Under the pieces are notes generated by a model. It did no database searches, was not told where the DNA came from, and worked only from the letters and a program-made list of their open reading frames with translations. From contig NZ_CP059198.1 of assembly GCF_014251715.1 (NCBI RefSeq), positions 557,488-621,487 on the forward strand: a DNA stretch of 64,000 bases, in the 5' to 3' direction. This DNA is from Blattabacterium cuenoti. GTDB taxonomy: Bacteria > Bacteroidota > Bacteroidia > Flavobacteriales > Blattabacteriaceae. Below, piece after piece: positions 39,022 through 48,480 of this stretch (position 1 is its first letter; the number at the start of each line of letters is the position of its first letter). Made by a program: the position numbers and the translations under genes.

Positions 39022-40457
39022 GATAATTTTTTTAAAATTTTTTCCAATCCGGTTTCTTTTTCTATTATTTTGGATATTTCTTTGATATGAATTCTTTTTT
39101 GTAGCATGCTATCTCTGTCTCTAATTGTTACTGTATCTGTATCTATAGTTTTATAATCTACAGTAAAACATAATGGGGTTCCTATAGCATCTTGTCTTCG
39201 ATATAATCTACCAATAGATTCTTTTTGATCGTAAAATAATTTATGATTAATTTTCACATTATTGAATATTTTTTTTGCAATTTCTGGCAATCCGTCTTTC
39301 TTAACTAATGGAAATATAGCCCCTTTGATAGGGGATAAATAATAAGGAAGTTTTAGGACTATACGAATATTTCCATTTTTTAATTTTTCCTTTTTAAGAG
39401 AAGAATAAAATATAGCTAAAAAAAGACGATCTAAACCTAAAGATGTTTCTATTACATAAGGAATATAGTTTTTTTTAAAATCAAAAATTCTTAATTTTTT
39501 TTTTGAAAAAAACTCATGATTTTTCAAATCAAAATCTCTACGAGAATGTATCCCTTCTATTTCTTGAAATCCAAAAGGAAAATGGTATTCTATATCTGAA
39601 CCTGCACTAGCATAATGCGCTAGATGATCATGGTCATGTTCACATAATTTATAATTTTTTTTATCTTCTAAATTAAATATTAAATGCCATTTGAATCGTA
39701 TATTTTTCCAATATTCATACCATTTTATCTCTTCTTTAGGTAAAATGAAAAATTGCATTTCCATTTGCTCAAATTCTCGCATTCTAAATATAAATTTTCT
39801 TGCAATAATTTCATTTCTAAAAGATTTTCCTATTTGAGCTATTCCAAATGGAATTTTCATCCTATTAGATTGTTTAACATTTTGAAAATTAGAAAATATA
39901 CCTTGTGCTGTTTCAGGACGAAGATATAAATTTCTTTTATTTTTAATTTGAAACATCATATTAAAATGACGTATTTCTGTCCAATTTTTTGTTTTGTAAA
40001 TAGGATCACAAATCTCTAATTCATCAATTAAAATTTTAATATCAAATAGATCCTTTTTTTTTAAAGATTGATATAAACGAGATAATATCTCTTCTTTTTT
40101 TTTAGGATTTTTAAAAAAATTTTTTTCTATATGTTCTTTAATTAAAACATCAGGACGATATCTTTTTTTAGAGTCTTTATTATCAATTAATAATTCGTTA
40201 AATTCATCAACATGTCCAGATGCTTTCCAAACATCAGAATGCATAAGTATAGATGAGTCTATCCCTACTATATTTTCATGTAGTTGAGTCATTGATTTCC
40301 ACCAAAATTCTTTAATATTATTTTTTAATTCTACTCCATATGGGCCATAGTCATAAACCGCATTTAATCCTCCATAAATTTCACTAGAAGGAAAAATAAA
40401 ACCATAAATTTTAGCATGAGAAACTAAAAAATCAAAAAATAAACCAGTTTTTTTCAT
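39009..40457 (-). CDS. glyS: glycyl-tRNA synthetase (dimeric class II type)
   Basis: This charges tRNA-Gly. It is the homodimeric type, not the E. coli alpha2-beta2 type: IYGGLNAVYDYGPYGVELKNN at the N-terminus, RPETAQGIFSNF (motif 2 region), and FRNEIIARKFIFRMREFEQME are diagnostic, and SLGLDRLFLAI is motif 3. A C-terminal anticodon-binding domain follows. The 482-residue length is normal. It lies 4 bases after trxB on the same strand. Confidence 0.95.
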   Translation of the reverse strand: MKKTGLFFDFLVSHAKIYGFIFPSSEIYGGLNAVYDYGPYGVELKNNIKEFWWKSMTQLHENIVGIDSSILMHSDVWKASGHVDEFNELLIDNKDSKKRYRPDVLIKEHIEKNFFKNPKKKEEILSRLYQSLKKKDLFDIKILIDELEICDPIYKTKNWTEIRHFNMMFQIKNKRNLYLRPETAQGIFSNFQNVKQSNRMKIPFGIAQIGKSFRNEIIARKFIFRMREFEQMEMQFFILPKEEIKWYEYWKNIRFKWHLIFNLEDKKNYKLCEHDHDHLAHYASAGSDIEYHFPFGFQEIEGIHSRRDFDLKNHEFFSKKKLRIFDFKKNYIPYVIETSLGLDRLFLAIFYSSLKKEKLKNGNIRIVLKLPYYLSPIKGAIFPLVKKDGLPEIAKKIFNNVKINHKLFYDQKESIGRLYRRQDAIGTPLCFTVDYKTIDTDTVTIRDRDSMLQKRIHIKEISKIIEKETGLEKILKKLSYLI

Positions 40458-40461
40458 TAAT

Positions 40462-41415
40462 TTAATAATTACATAAGGATAAATACCTTTCTAAATCTAA
40501 TGCTGCCATACATCCAGTTCCAGCAGAGGTAATAGCTTGTCTATAATTAGGATCTTGTACATCCCCCGAAGCAAATACTCCTGGTTTATTAGTAATAGTA
40601 CTTCCTTTTTTTACAATAATATATCCTCTTTCATCTAAATCCAATTCTTTTTTAAAAATTTCTGTATTAGGAATATGACCTATTGCAATGAACAACCCAC
40701 TAATCAAAAGTGTACTACTTGTTTTATTTTTATGGTTAAATATTTTTATACCTTCCAAAAAATTATCTCCAATAATTTCTGTAATTTTAGAAGAAAATAA
40801 AATACTTATATTATTTTTTTTTGAAATATGATATTGTAAAATTTTGGATGCTTTTAAATAATCTTTTCTAACTATTAAATATACTTTTTTACAAATTTTT
40901 GCTAAATAGTTTACCTCTTCTAAAGCGCTATCTCCACCTCCTATTACTGCAACATCTTTTTCTTTATGAAAGAACCCATCACAAGTAGCACAAAAAGAGA
41001 CTCCTAATCCCATAAATTTTTTTTCTTTCTCTATTTCTAGAAATTTAGGACGAGACCCTGTAGCTATAATAATTCCTATGCTTTCTACATATTCTTCTTT
41101 TTTTTCCAAAAAAATACGATGGATTCCTCCTTTTTTATTGGATAAAGAAACGTTAATTACGGATTTATTTATGATTTTAGTATTAAAACGTTCTGCTTGT
41201 ATTTTACAATTTTCCATAAAATTTTTTCCACTAATTCCTGAAGGGAATCCAAGATAATTATCAATACGAGTAGTAGTGGTCAATTGTCCACCTGGTTGAA
41301 ATCCTAAAAAAATAATAGGATTTAAATCAGCTCTTGCTGCATATATAGCGGAAGAATACCCTGCAGGTCCAGATCCAATAATGACACATTTCTGTATTTG
41401 TTTTTTAAACAACAT
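40462..41415 (-). CDS. trxB: thioredoxin reductase
   Basis: TrxB is the FAD- and NADPH-dependent enzyme that reduces thioredoxin. It has the FAD loop GSGPAGYSSA, the redox pair C142-A-T-C145 followed by D, an NADPH loop GGGDSALEE and the C-terminal FAD motif FASGDVQDPNYRQ. Length is 317 residues, typical of the low-molecular-weight form. It is probably co-transcribed with glyS. Confidence 0.96.
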   Translation of the reverse strand: MLFKKQIQKCVIIGSGPAGYSSAIYAARADLNPIIFLGFQPGGQLTTTTRIDNYLGFPSGISGKNFMENCKIQAERFNTKIINKSVINVSLSNKKGGIHRIFLEKKEEYVESIGIIIATGSRPKFLEIEKEKKFMGLGVSFCATCDGFFHKEKDVAVIGGGDSALEEVNYLAKICKKVYLIVRKDYLKASKILQYHISKKNNISILFSSKITEIIGDNFLEGIKIFNHKNKTSSTLLISGLFIAIGHIPNTEIFKKELDLDERGYIIVKKGSTITNKPGVFASGDVQDPNYRQAITSAGTGCMAALDLERYLSLCNY

Positions 41416-41477
41416 AAAAATATTTTTTCTTATAAATTATTTTTTATAATTTTTAACTCATTTTAATTATTTTATTC

Positions 41478-41912
41478 TTGTATATTTTTAACCTTTTTAT
41501 AAAAAAATATTTACATTGTAATCAAATAAAAAATAGAACTTATATATTTTGTACAATTAGAAAAAAATTCTATTTATTTAATCATGAGGAAGTAACTCGT
41601 CAGTATATTATTTTTTTATTAAAAAAAATAAAAAATTACAAAAATTCTAACATATGGGTAGAATACCCTTTTCAAATAAATAAATTAAATAAAAGATTGG
41701 ATATCCTAGTTCAATTTAATCATATACCACATATACTTATTGAATGCAAATCTCCTAAAATTCCTATTACACAAAAAACTTTTGATCAAATTTCCATATA
41801 TAATAGTGTTATAAAAGCTCCATTTTTAATGGTAAGCAATGGAATTAAAAATTTTATTTTTAAAGTAGATAAGCATAAAAAAAAGTTTTTTTTTATAAAA
41901 AAAATTCCTTAA
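41478..41912 (+). CDS. HsdR N-terminal-like PD-(D/E)XK protein, stand-alone
   Basis: This 144-residue protein resembles the N-terminal nuclease domain of type I restriction subunit HsdR, in the stand-alone form that I recall as widespread in Bacteroidota. The nuclease core reads KRLDILVQF followed by HILIECKSPKI, giving the D...E-x-K triad, and a C-terminal Gln in FDQISIYN fits the family. No HsdM, HsdS or helicase domain is nearby, so it is not part of a restriction system. The start is TTG at 41478, so the N-terminus is uncertain. It abuts gapA without a spacer. The function is unknown. Confidence 0.8.
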   Translation: MYIFNLFIKKYLHCNQIKNRTYIFCTIRKKFYLFNHEEVTRQYIIFLLKKIKNYKNSNIWVEYPFQINKLNKRLDILVQFNHIPHILIECKSPKIPITQKTFDQISIYNSVIKAPFLMVSNGIKNFIFKVDKHKKKFFFIKKIP

Positions 41913-42917
41913 TTAAATAGAGTCCATGTATTCAATAATATCTACTAATTTAGTAGAATATCCTACTTCATTATCATACCATGATACTATTTTTATAAAA
42001 TTTGAATTTAACATGATACTAGAATTTGCATCAAAAATTGAAATTCTTTTATCTCCTATAAAATCTGATGAAACAACAGATTCTTCTGTATATCCTAAAA
42101 TACCTTTTAATGTTGTTTCAGATGCATTTTTCATACATAATTTAATTTTATTATAATCCGTGCTATTTATCAAGCAAACAGTAAAATCCAATACAGATAC
42201 ATTTGGAATAGGAACTCTAAAAGCCATCCCTGTTAATTTTCCATTTAAATTTGGTATAATTTTTCCTACTGCATTAGCCGCACCCGTAGATGCAGGAATA
42301 ATATTATTTAATGAAGATCGACCACCTCTCCAATCTCTAGAAGAAATAGAATCAACCACTTTTTGAGTAGCAGTAGAAGCATGTATAGTAGTCATCAATC
42401 CCTTTAATATACCAAAATTATCATTTAGTACTTTCACTATTGGAGACAAACAATTTGTAGTACAAGAAGCATTCGATACAATATTTTGATTTTTATTCAT
42501 TTTTTGATGATTTACTCCCATGACAAACATAGGAATATCATCTTTAGGAGGTGCAGATAAAATAACTTTTTTAGCTCCTGATTTTAAATGAGCAGTCGCT
42601 AAATTTTTTGTTAAAAAAAGTCCAGTAGATTCTACAACATATTTTACATTTAGATCTTTCCATTTTAATCTATTAGGATCTTTTTCATTAGTGACTTTAA
42701 TACGTTTTTCATTTAATACTAAATAATTTTCATCTTCAATACTAATATTCCCTTTAAAACTACCATGAACTGAATCGTATTTTAATATATAAGCTAAATA
42801 TTCTATAGATACTAAATCATTAATAGCCACTACTTCAATAGTATCTCTATTCAAAGCAGATAATAAAACCAGTTTTCCTATTCTACCAACACCATTTATT
42901 CCTATTTTAATAGACAT
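41913..42917 (-). CDS. gapA: glyceraldehyde-3-phosphate dehydrogenase
   Basis: GapA interconverts glyceraldehyde 3-phosphate and 1,3-bisphosphoglycerate with NAD. It begins [13 protein letters not shown], and the catalytic Cys152 lies in SNASCTTNC. The phosphate-binding [13 protein letters not shown] and the end [11 protein letters not shown] are intact. The 334-residue length is standard. With pckA it suggests a working lower glycolytic or gluconeogenic route. Confidence 0.97.
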   Translation of the reverse strand: MSIKIGINGVGRIGKLVLLSALNRDTIEVVAINDLVSIEYLAYILKYDSVHGSFKGNISIEDENYLVLNEKRIKVTNEKDPNRLKWKDLNVKYVVESTGLFLTKNLATAHLKSGAKKVILSAPPKDDIPMFVMGVNHQKMNKNQNIVSNASCTTNCLSPIVKVLNDNFGILKGLMTTIHASTATQKVVDSISSRDWRGGRSSLNNIIPASTGAANAVGKIIPNLNGKLTGMAFRVPIPNVSVLDFTVCLINSTDYNKIKLCMKNASETTLKGILGYTEESVVSSDFIGDKRISIFDANSSIMLNSNFIKIVSWYDNEVGYSTKLVDIIEYMDSI

Positions 42918-42951
42918 ATTAAATAATTTTTTATTTATTTATTTTGCAAAA

Positions 42952-44745
42952 TTAACTTTTAACTTTTAAAAACGTTATAAAAGCAGATGACGGAATTTCA
43001 ACTTTTCCTATTTGACGCATTTTTTTCTTTCCTTTTTTTTGTTTTTCTAAAAGTTTTTTTTTTCTAGAAATATCTCCTCCATAACATTTATCAATTACAT
43101 TTTTTCTAAAAGCTTTAATAGTTTCTCTTGCTATAATTTTTCCAGATACAGAAACTTGAATAGGAATGCAAAATTGATGTTTTGGAATTAAAATAGCTAA
43201 TTTTTGACATATTTTTTTTGCCAATAAAAAAACTTTATTTTTATGAACTAAAAGAGATAAAGGTTCTATTTTTTCATGATTAATCAATACAGTAATTTTT
43301 TTTAAATCTGAATTTTTATAACCAATAAAATTATAATCAAAAGAAGCATATCCTCTGGAAATTGTTTTTAATTTATCATAAAAATCAAATACAATTTCAG
43401 ATAAAGGCATTTCAAATGTAACTTTAATTCTACCAGAATTCAAATAATTTTGATTTTTAATCATGATTCCACGTTTATCAATACATAAAGATATAACACT
43501 TCCTATGTAAATATCTTTAGTAATAATAGAAACTAAAACATAAGGTTCTTCTATTTTTTTAAATTTTTTCATTTCTGGAAAATCTGAAGGATTATTAATC
43601 AAAATAACTTGATCATTTTTCATATAAACTTTATAAGAAACACTAGGAATAGTAATAATAACAGAGACTCCATATTCTCGTTCTAAACGATCTTTCACTA
43701 CTTCCATATGAAGCAATCCTAAAAAACCACAATGAAACCCAAATCCTAAAGCAGGAGAAGATTCACTACTAAAAGAAAGTGCCGCATCATTCAACTGCAA
43801 TTTTTCTATAGAAGAGCGTAATTCTTCATATTTATCAGAATCAATTGGATAAATACTTGCAAAAACCATAGGTTTAACCTCTTCAAATCTTTCTATAGCT
43901 TTAATAGACGGATTTTCCGCATCCGTAATTGTATCTCCAACTTTTACTTCATAAGTATTTTTTATTCCAGAGACAACATATCCTACATCACCAGTATAAA
44001 TTTTATTTTTAGAAATACGTTTTAATTTTAGTGTTCCTATTTCATGAGCATAATAAACTTTTTTTGTAGACATAAACCTAAGTTTTTGTCCTTTTCGTAT
44101 ACAACCATTTTTTACTCTAAAAAAAGCTTCAATTCCTGTAAATGGGTTATATAAAGAATCAAAAATAATAGCTTGTAATGGTTCTTTTGGATCTCCTTTT
44201 GGAGAAGGAATCCGTGTTACAATTTGATCTAAAATATTATAAATTCCTAGTCCATTTTTAGCACTTACAGGAATAATATCTTCCATTTTACATTTTACTA
44301 ATTCCATTATCTCTCTCTTCACTTCTTCAAAAATGGAATCAGATAAATCAATTTTATTTAAAATTGGAATAATAACAAGATTTTTTTTTAATGCTAAAGA
44401 AAGATTAGATATCGTTTGTGCTTGCACACTTTTAGTACAATCTACAACAAGTAAAGCTCCTTCACAAGCTGCAATAGAACGAGATACTTCATAAGAAAAG
44501 TCTACATGTCCAGGGGTATCTATTAGATTAAGAATGTATATTTTATCTTTATATTTATATTCCATTTGAACAGCGTGACTTTTTATAGTTATTCCACGTT
44601 CTCTCTCCAAATCCATATCATCTAATAACTGATTTCGTTTTTTTTCCGAAACAGTTTTTGTAAATTCTAATAAACGATCTGCTAATGTACTTTTTCCGTG
44701 ATCTATATGTGCAATGATACAGAAATTACGAATATAACGAATCAT
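42952..44745 (-). CDS. lepA: elongation factor 4 (LepA)
   Basis: LepA is a ribosome-bound translational GTPase that can back-translocate or aid ribosome assembly. The G1 loop AHIDHGKSTLADR, RERGITIKSHAV, DTPGHVDF and NKID are present. The special C-terminal domain ends with RKKLLEKQKKGKKKMRQIG, typical of the family. Length is 597 residues. The start lies 29 bases from the 3' end of tRNA-Arg on the same strand. Confidence 0.96.
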   Translation of the reverse strand: MIRYIRNFCIIAHIDHGKSTLADRLLEFTKTVSEKKRNQLLDDMDLERERGITIKSHAVQMEYKYKDKIYILNLIDTPGHVDFSYEVSRSIAACEGALLVVDCTKSVQAQTISNLSLALKKNLVIIPILNKIDLSDSIFEEVKREIMELVKCKMEDIIPVSAKNGLGIYNILDQIVTRIPSPKGDPKEPLQAIIFDSLYNPFTGIEAFFRVKNGCIRKGQKLRFMSTKKVYYAHEIGTLKLKRISKNKIYTGDVGYVVSGIKNTYEVKVGDTITDAENPSIKAIERFEEVKPMVFASIYPIDSDKYEELRSSIEKLQLNDAALSFSSESSPALGFGFHCGFLGLLHMEVVKDRLEREYGVSVIITIPSVSYKVYMKNDQVILINNPSDFPEMKKFKKIEEPYVLVSIITKDIYIGSVISLCIDKRGIMIKNQNYLNSGRIKVTFEMPLSEIVFDFYDKLKTISRGYASFDYNFIGYKNSDLKKITVLINHEKIEPLSLLVHKNKVFLLAKKICQKLAILIPKHQFCIPIQVSVSGKIIARETIKAFRKNVIDKCYGGDISRKKKLLEKQKKGKKKMRQIGKVEIPSSAFITFLKVKS

Positions 44746-44774
44746 GATACATGATAATTTTATTAATTAAATAA

Positions 44775-44849
44775 TAACCTTGAAGGGAGTCGAACCCATA
44801 CCATAGGACTCGGAATCCTATATTCTATCCTAATTTAAACTACAAGGTT
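44775..44849 (-). tRNA. tRNA-Arg (CCG)
   Basis: Read on the minus strand the acceptor stem AACCTTG pairs fully with CAAGGTT. The anticodon stem TAGGA/TCCTA is perfect around the loop TTCCGAG, giving anticodon CCG for CGG codons. The T stem has one T-T mismatch. The D loop is A-rich (AAATTAGGAT), as in other Bacteroidota Arg tRNAs. No CCA is encoded. Confidence 0.88.
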
Positions 44850-44870
44850 TAATTAAATGAAATGATAGGA

Positions 44871-45433
44871 TTAATTTTTATTATTGAATAAATTCATAGT
44901 TTTTTGTAATCCATTTGTTACAAAAGAAAATACTATTTTTATTCCTGTATGTAATTGAGAAAATAAATAATCTATTTCCTCATTTTTCCAATTTCCTAAT
45001 ACATAATTTACTCTATTTTTAAAACGATTTTCAATACCAAAACGAAGACGTGCATAATGAGATGTTCCTATTTCTTTTTCTATGCTTTTTAATCCATTAT
45101 GTCCTCCACTTCCCCCTTTTTCTTTTAAACGAAAAACTCCAAAATTAAGATAAATATCATCGGATATTACAAGAATATTTTTTAACAAAATTTTTTTTTT
45201 TTCATCCAATATTGAACAGATTTACCACTATGGTTAACATAAGTAGAAGGTTTTAAAAAAAAAATTAATTTATTATCATAATTTAGTTCTGAAATAAATC
45301 CTAATTTTTTTTTTGAAAAAGAAAAAAAATATTTTTTAGAAATTTTATCTAAAATTAAAAATCCAAGATTATGTCTTGTTTTTTCGTATAAATAACCTGG
45401 ATTTCCCAATCCAATTATTAAAAATTTTTCCAT
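44871..45433 (-). pseudogene. pth: peptidyl-tRNA hydrolase, interrupted by a frameshift at a poly(A) tract
   Basis: Pth recycles peptidyl-tRNA and is essential in most bacteria. The N-terminal half (MEKFLIIGLGNPG, with catalytic His21 in TRHNLGF and NHSGKSV) is in one frame, and the C-terminal half (VISDDIYLNFGVFRLKEKG, GGHNGLKSIE, YVLGNW) is in another. The break is at twelve Ts (45191-45202), As in the mRNA. A tract of 10 or 13 would restore one frame, whereas 12 gives a stop after FC. All family motifs are otherwise well conserved, so the gene is probably still used through polymerase slippage, or the tract length is a sequencing error. The ATG at 45433 gives the family N-terminus. Confidence 0.9.
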
Positions 45434-45455
45434 TTTTTTTAAAAAATTCATTATA

Positions 45456-46331
45456 TCAACGAATAACATCATAAACTGTACTTCCAATCTCTGCTGGAGA
45501 TTGCACTATATGTATTCCACTTTTTTCCATTATGTTCATTTTTTCTTGCGCAGTTTCTATTTTTTTTTCTATAATAGCTCCAGCATGTCCCATAGTTCTT
45601 CCTTTAGGAGCTGTTTTTCCTGCTATGAAACTTATGACTGGTTTTTTATTTTTTAATTTTTTTATCCATTCAGTCGCTTCAATCTCCAATATTCCTCCTA
45701 TTTCTCCAATCATTACAATCCCTTCCGTTTCTAAATCCTCTAAAAATAATTCAATAACGTCCCTTACGTTCATCCCAATAATAGAATCTCCTCCTATTCC
45801 AACCGCTGTCGAAATACCATAACCAGATTTTACAATTTGATCTGCAGCTTCATAAGTAAGGGTTCCGGATCTAGAAATTATTCCTATTTTTCCTTTTTTT
45901 CTAAAAACTGAATTAGGCATAATTCCTACTTTTGATTCTTCTGGAGAAATAATTCCAGGACAATTAGGACCTATTAATCTAGATTTTTTTCCTTTTAAAA
46001 AATGTTTAATTCGAATCATATCGGAAACAGGAATTCCTTCGGTTATACATACAATGATTTCAATATTCATTGAAATAGATTCTAAAATGGCATCTGAAGC
46101 AAAAGAAGAAGGAACAAAAATTACACTTACATTTCCTCCTGTATTCTTAACTGCTTCTTCTACAGTATTAAAAATAGGAACACCTAAATAAATTTTTCCT
46201 CCCTTTCCTGGAGTGATTCCTCCCACTATATTAGTTCCAAAATTTATCATTTGTTCTGTATGAAATAATCCTTCTTTTCCCGTTAATCCTTGTACAATAA
46301 CTTTAATATTTTTATCTATTAAAATACTCAT
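45456..46331 (-). CDS. sucD: succinyl-CoA synthetase alpha subunit
   Basis: SucD carries the phosphohistidine that passes phosphate between succinyl-CoA and the nucleotide in the TCA cycle. The CoA-binding loop QGLTGKEGLFHTEQM is near the N-terminus, and the active His is in MGHAGAIIEKK. IGPNCPGIISPEE and SRSGTLTYEA are intact. Length is 291 residues. The beta subunit gene sucC is not in the window, as is common in Bacteroidota. It ends 22 bases upstream of pth. Confidence 0.96.
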   Translation of the reverse strand: MSILIDKNIKVIVQGLTGKEGLFHTEQMINFGTNIVGGITPGKGGKIYLGVPIFNTVEEAVKNTGGNVSVIFVPSSFASDAILESISMNIEIIVCITEGIPVSDMIRIKHFLKGKKSRLIGPNCPGIISPEESKVGIMPNSVFRKKGKIGIISRSGTLTYEAADQIVKSGYGISTAVGIGGDSIIGMNVRDVIELFLEDLETEGIVMIGEIGGILEIEATEWIKKLKNKKPVISFIAGKTAPKGRTMGHAGAIIEKKIETAQEKMNIMEKSGIHIVQSPAEIGSTVYDVIR

Positions 46332-46364
46332 AATCTTTTTTAATTTTGTTTAAAATTTTTTATA

Positions 46365-46928
46365 CTATAGAATTCTTTCTATATAAGATTTATGTTCTGT
46401 ATTTATTCTCACAAGTTCTCCGATATTTATAAAAGAAGGGACCAATAATTTAGTTCCTGTTTCTAAAACAGCAATTTTATTGGTTTTATTAACTGTATCT
46501 CCTTTTTTTACAAATTCTGTGTTTTTCACTTTTAAAATAACAGTAGATGGCATTTTTAATAATAAAAAAATTTTTTCTTTTTCTTTTTTAATATGAAAAA
46601 AAATTGTTATTTTCATGCCTTCTTTTAAAAATTCTATATTTTTTATCAATTTTTTTTCTACTATTTGTATTTGTTCATAAGTTATTTCATTCATAAAATG
46701 AAAAAAATTTTTTTCCTTATATAAATATCTATAAAAATTAGATTCTACTTTTATTTCTTTCAGTTTATGTTTTGATGAAAAATTATTATTTAAAAGATGT
46801 CCTGTTCCCAGATGTTTTAATTTAGTTCTTATAAAAGCATATCCCTTTCCCGGTTTTACATGAAGAAAATCAATTATTTTATATACTTCTTTATTCCATT
46901 GTATATGCATCCCTTTTCGAATATTCAT
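46365..46928 (-). CDS. efp: elongation factor P
   Basis: EF-P relieves ribosome stalling at proline runs. The N-terminal KOW-like domain carries HVKPGKGYAFIRTK with the tip Lys that other bacteria modify, and two OB domains follow, ending with TGTKLLVPSFINIGE. Length is 187 residues, normal. No modification enzyme (EpmA/B or EarP) is in the window, so the modification state is unknown. Confidence 0.95.
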   Translation of the reverse strand: MNIRKGMHIQWNKEVYKIIDFLHVKPGKGYAFIRTKLKHLGTGHLLNNNFSSKHKLKEIKVESNFYRYLYKEKNFFHFMNEITYEQIQIVEKKLIKNIEFLKEGMKITIFFHIKKEKEKIFLLLKMPSTVILKVKNTEFVKKGDTVNKTNKIAVLETGTKLLVPSFINIGELVRINTEHKSYIERIL

Positions 46929-46959
46929 TTGAATTAAATTTTTTTTTTAAAATTCATCG

Positions 46960-48228
46960 TTAGTTTTTAACTATTTTTGCCATAACTTCTGCTTCCACTA
47001 CAAGTTTATTATTTACATAACCTTTTCCTTGCATATGAACAATTCCTCTTTTTATAGACTCTAACAAGTCTACTTTAAAAATAATTATATCACCAGGAAC
47101 TATTTTATGTTTAAATTTTACTTTATCTATTTTTAAAAAATAGGTAGAATATAATTCTGGATTATTTAGTTTTTTTAACACTAGTATGCCTCCTACTTGT
47201 GCTATGGCTTCTATTTGCAAAACGCCCGGCATGATGGGTTCATTTGGGAAATGTCCCATAAAAAAATATTCATTCATAGTGACGTTTTTTACTCCTATAA
47301 TGCTATTTTCTGTAATATTTATAATTTTATCTACCAAAAGAAATGGAGGTTTATGAGGTAAAATATTCATAATGTTTTTTATATCCAATATTGGTTTTTT
47401 TGATAAATCAAATTCAGGAATATTTTTATTTTTACATGTTTTAATTTTTTTTAAAAACTCTTTTAAAAATTGCATAATAATGCAATTATCTGGTTTATTA
47501 AAAATTAATTTTCCTTTTAATTTAGCTCCTATTAAAGTTAAAAAACCTATAATATCTAAAAGAATATGTTTAGCTATTTCATTAGATTTTTTATAGGATA
47601 AAACAGAAAATTTTGATTTTTTTTCAAATTTTTTTTTAAAAAAAGGACATAAAATTTTTGAATTTGCTATTTCTATTTTAAATTGATTTAAATGTTTTAA
47701 AACAGCATTTTGTGCATGCATTGATTTAGAATCGAAATCTATCATAATCATTATTTCAAATTTTTTAGCAGGTATAGCTATAATTTCTCCTCCTGTTTTT
47801 GCATTTTTAAAATACATGATTTCTGTTATAGAATAATATTTTTTTTGGGCATTTTGTTCTATAATTCCCACTTTTTCAATCGCTTCTACAAAAAATTTAG
47901 AAGAACCATCCATTATAGGGATTTCAATATTATCTAATTCTATGATAACATTATCTAAATCCATTCCAGTAAGAGCTGCAAGAAGATGTTCAATTGTATA
48001 AATTCTAAATCCATTTTTTTCTAAAAAAATACCTTTATCTATTGTTTTTTTTAAAAAAAAAGAAAAATGTGCCTCAATACAAGGTTTTTCTTTTATATCT
48101 GTTCTAATAAAAATAAATCCAGTATGTTCTGGAGCCGGTTTAAAAGTAATTGTCACTTTTTTTTTAGTATAGAAACCGAATCCTTGTAAGGATATTTTTT
48201 TTGCAATGGTTTTTTGCTTTTCAAGCAT
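46960..48228 (-). CDS. lpxC/fabZ: fused LpxC/FabZ protein with a degraded LpxC domain
   Basis: In Bacteroidota these genes are fused: LpxC deacetylates UDP-acyl-GlcNAc for lipid A, and FabZ dehydrates hydroxyacyl-ACP. The FabZ half (from about residue 275) is intact with His326 (GHFP) and Glu340 (EAIAQ). The LpxC half keeps His81, His221 and Asp225, but an ungapped comparison with E. coli LpxC as I remember it shows K239 as Ile222, D246 as Phe229 and the general base H265 as Asn248. About 50 residues before His221 are also deleted. The LpxC activity is probably lost. The frame is open to 48258, and ATG at 48228 fits the family. Confidence 0.93.
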   Translation of the reverse strand: MLEKQKTIAKKISLQGFGFYTKKKVTITFKPAPEHTGFIFIRTDIKEKPCIEAHFSFFLKKTIDKGIFLEKNGFRIYTIEHLLAALTGMDLDNVIIELDNIEIPIMDGSSKFFVEAIEKVGIIEQNAQKKYYSITEIMYFKNAKTGGEIIAIPAKKFEIMIMIDFDSKSMHAQNAVLKHLNQFKIEIANSKILCPFFKKKFEKKSKFSVLSYKKSNEIAKHILLDIIGFLTLIGAKLKGKLIFNKPDNCIIMQFLKEFLKKIKTCKNKNIPEFDLSKKPILDIKNIMNILPHKPPFLLVDKIINITENSIIGVKNVTMNEYFFMGHFPNEPIMPGVLQIEAIAQVGGILVLKKLNNPELYSTYFLKIDKVKFKHKIVPGDIIIFKVDLLESIKRGIVHMQGKGYVNNKLVVEAEVMAKIVKN

Positions 48229-48315
48229 ATATATATAATTAATTTCTATTAAAAACAATATTATCTTACATAAGATGAATACTTCATATCTTTTATAAAC
48301 TATATTACATAAATT

Positions 48316-48480
48316 ATGAGTTTTTCAAGACGTCTTACTTTTTTTTTTATAGGAGTTTTTATTGGTATTTTTATTCTATTATTTTATACTTTTAAAAAAA
48401 GATTGAATATAAAAAAGAAAAAAATAGAAAAAAAAAATTTTTTTTATAATTTTAAAAAAAAACATCAGAATTTTGTATGA
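48316..48480 (+). CDS. small membrane protein upstream of rpmH
   Basis: I translated 54 residues by eye: [21 protein letters not shown], then a very basic lysine-rich tail ([15 protein letters not shown]). One transmembrane segment with an Arg-Arg N-terminus is followed by a cytoplasmic positive tail. It resembles a small flavobacterial protein I recall starting MSFGRRL or similar, with no known function. Its stop codon overlaps the rpmH start as ATGA, so the two are translationally coupled. I would not assign a role. Confidence 0.65.
   Translation: MSFSRRLTFFFIGVFIGIFILLFYTFKKRLNIKKKKIEKKNFFYNFKKKHQNFV

Noticed and set aside
41478..41912. A type I restriction system
   Set aside because: Only a short HsdR-N-like domain is present; no methylase, specificity or helicase gene is near.
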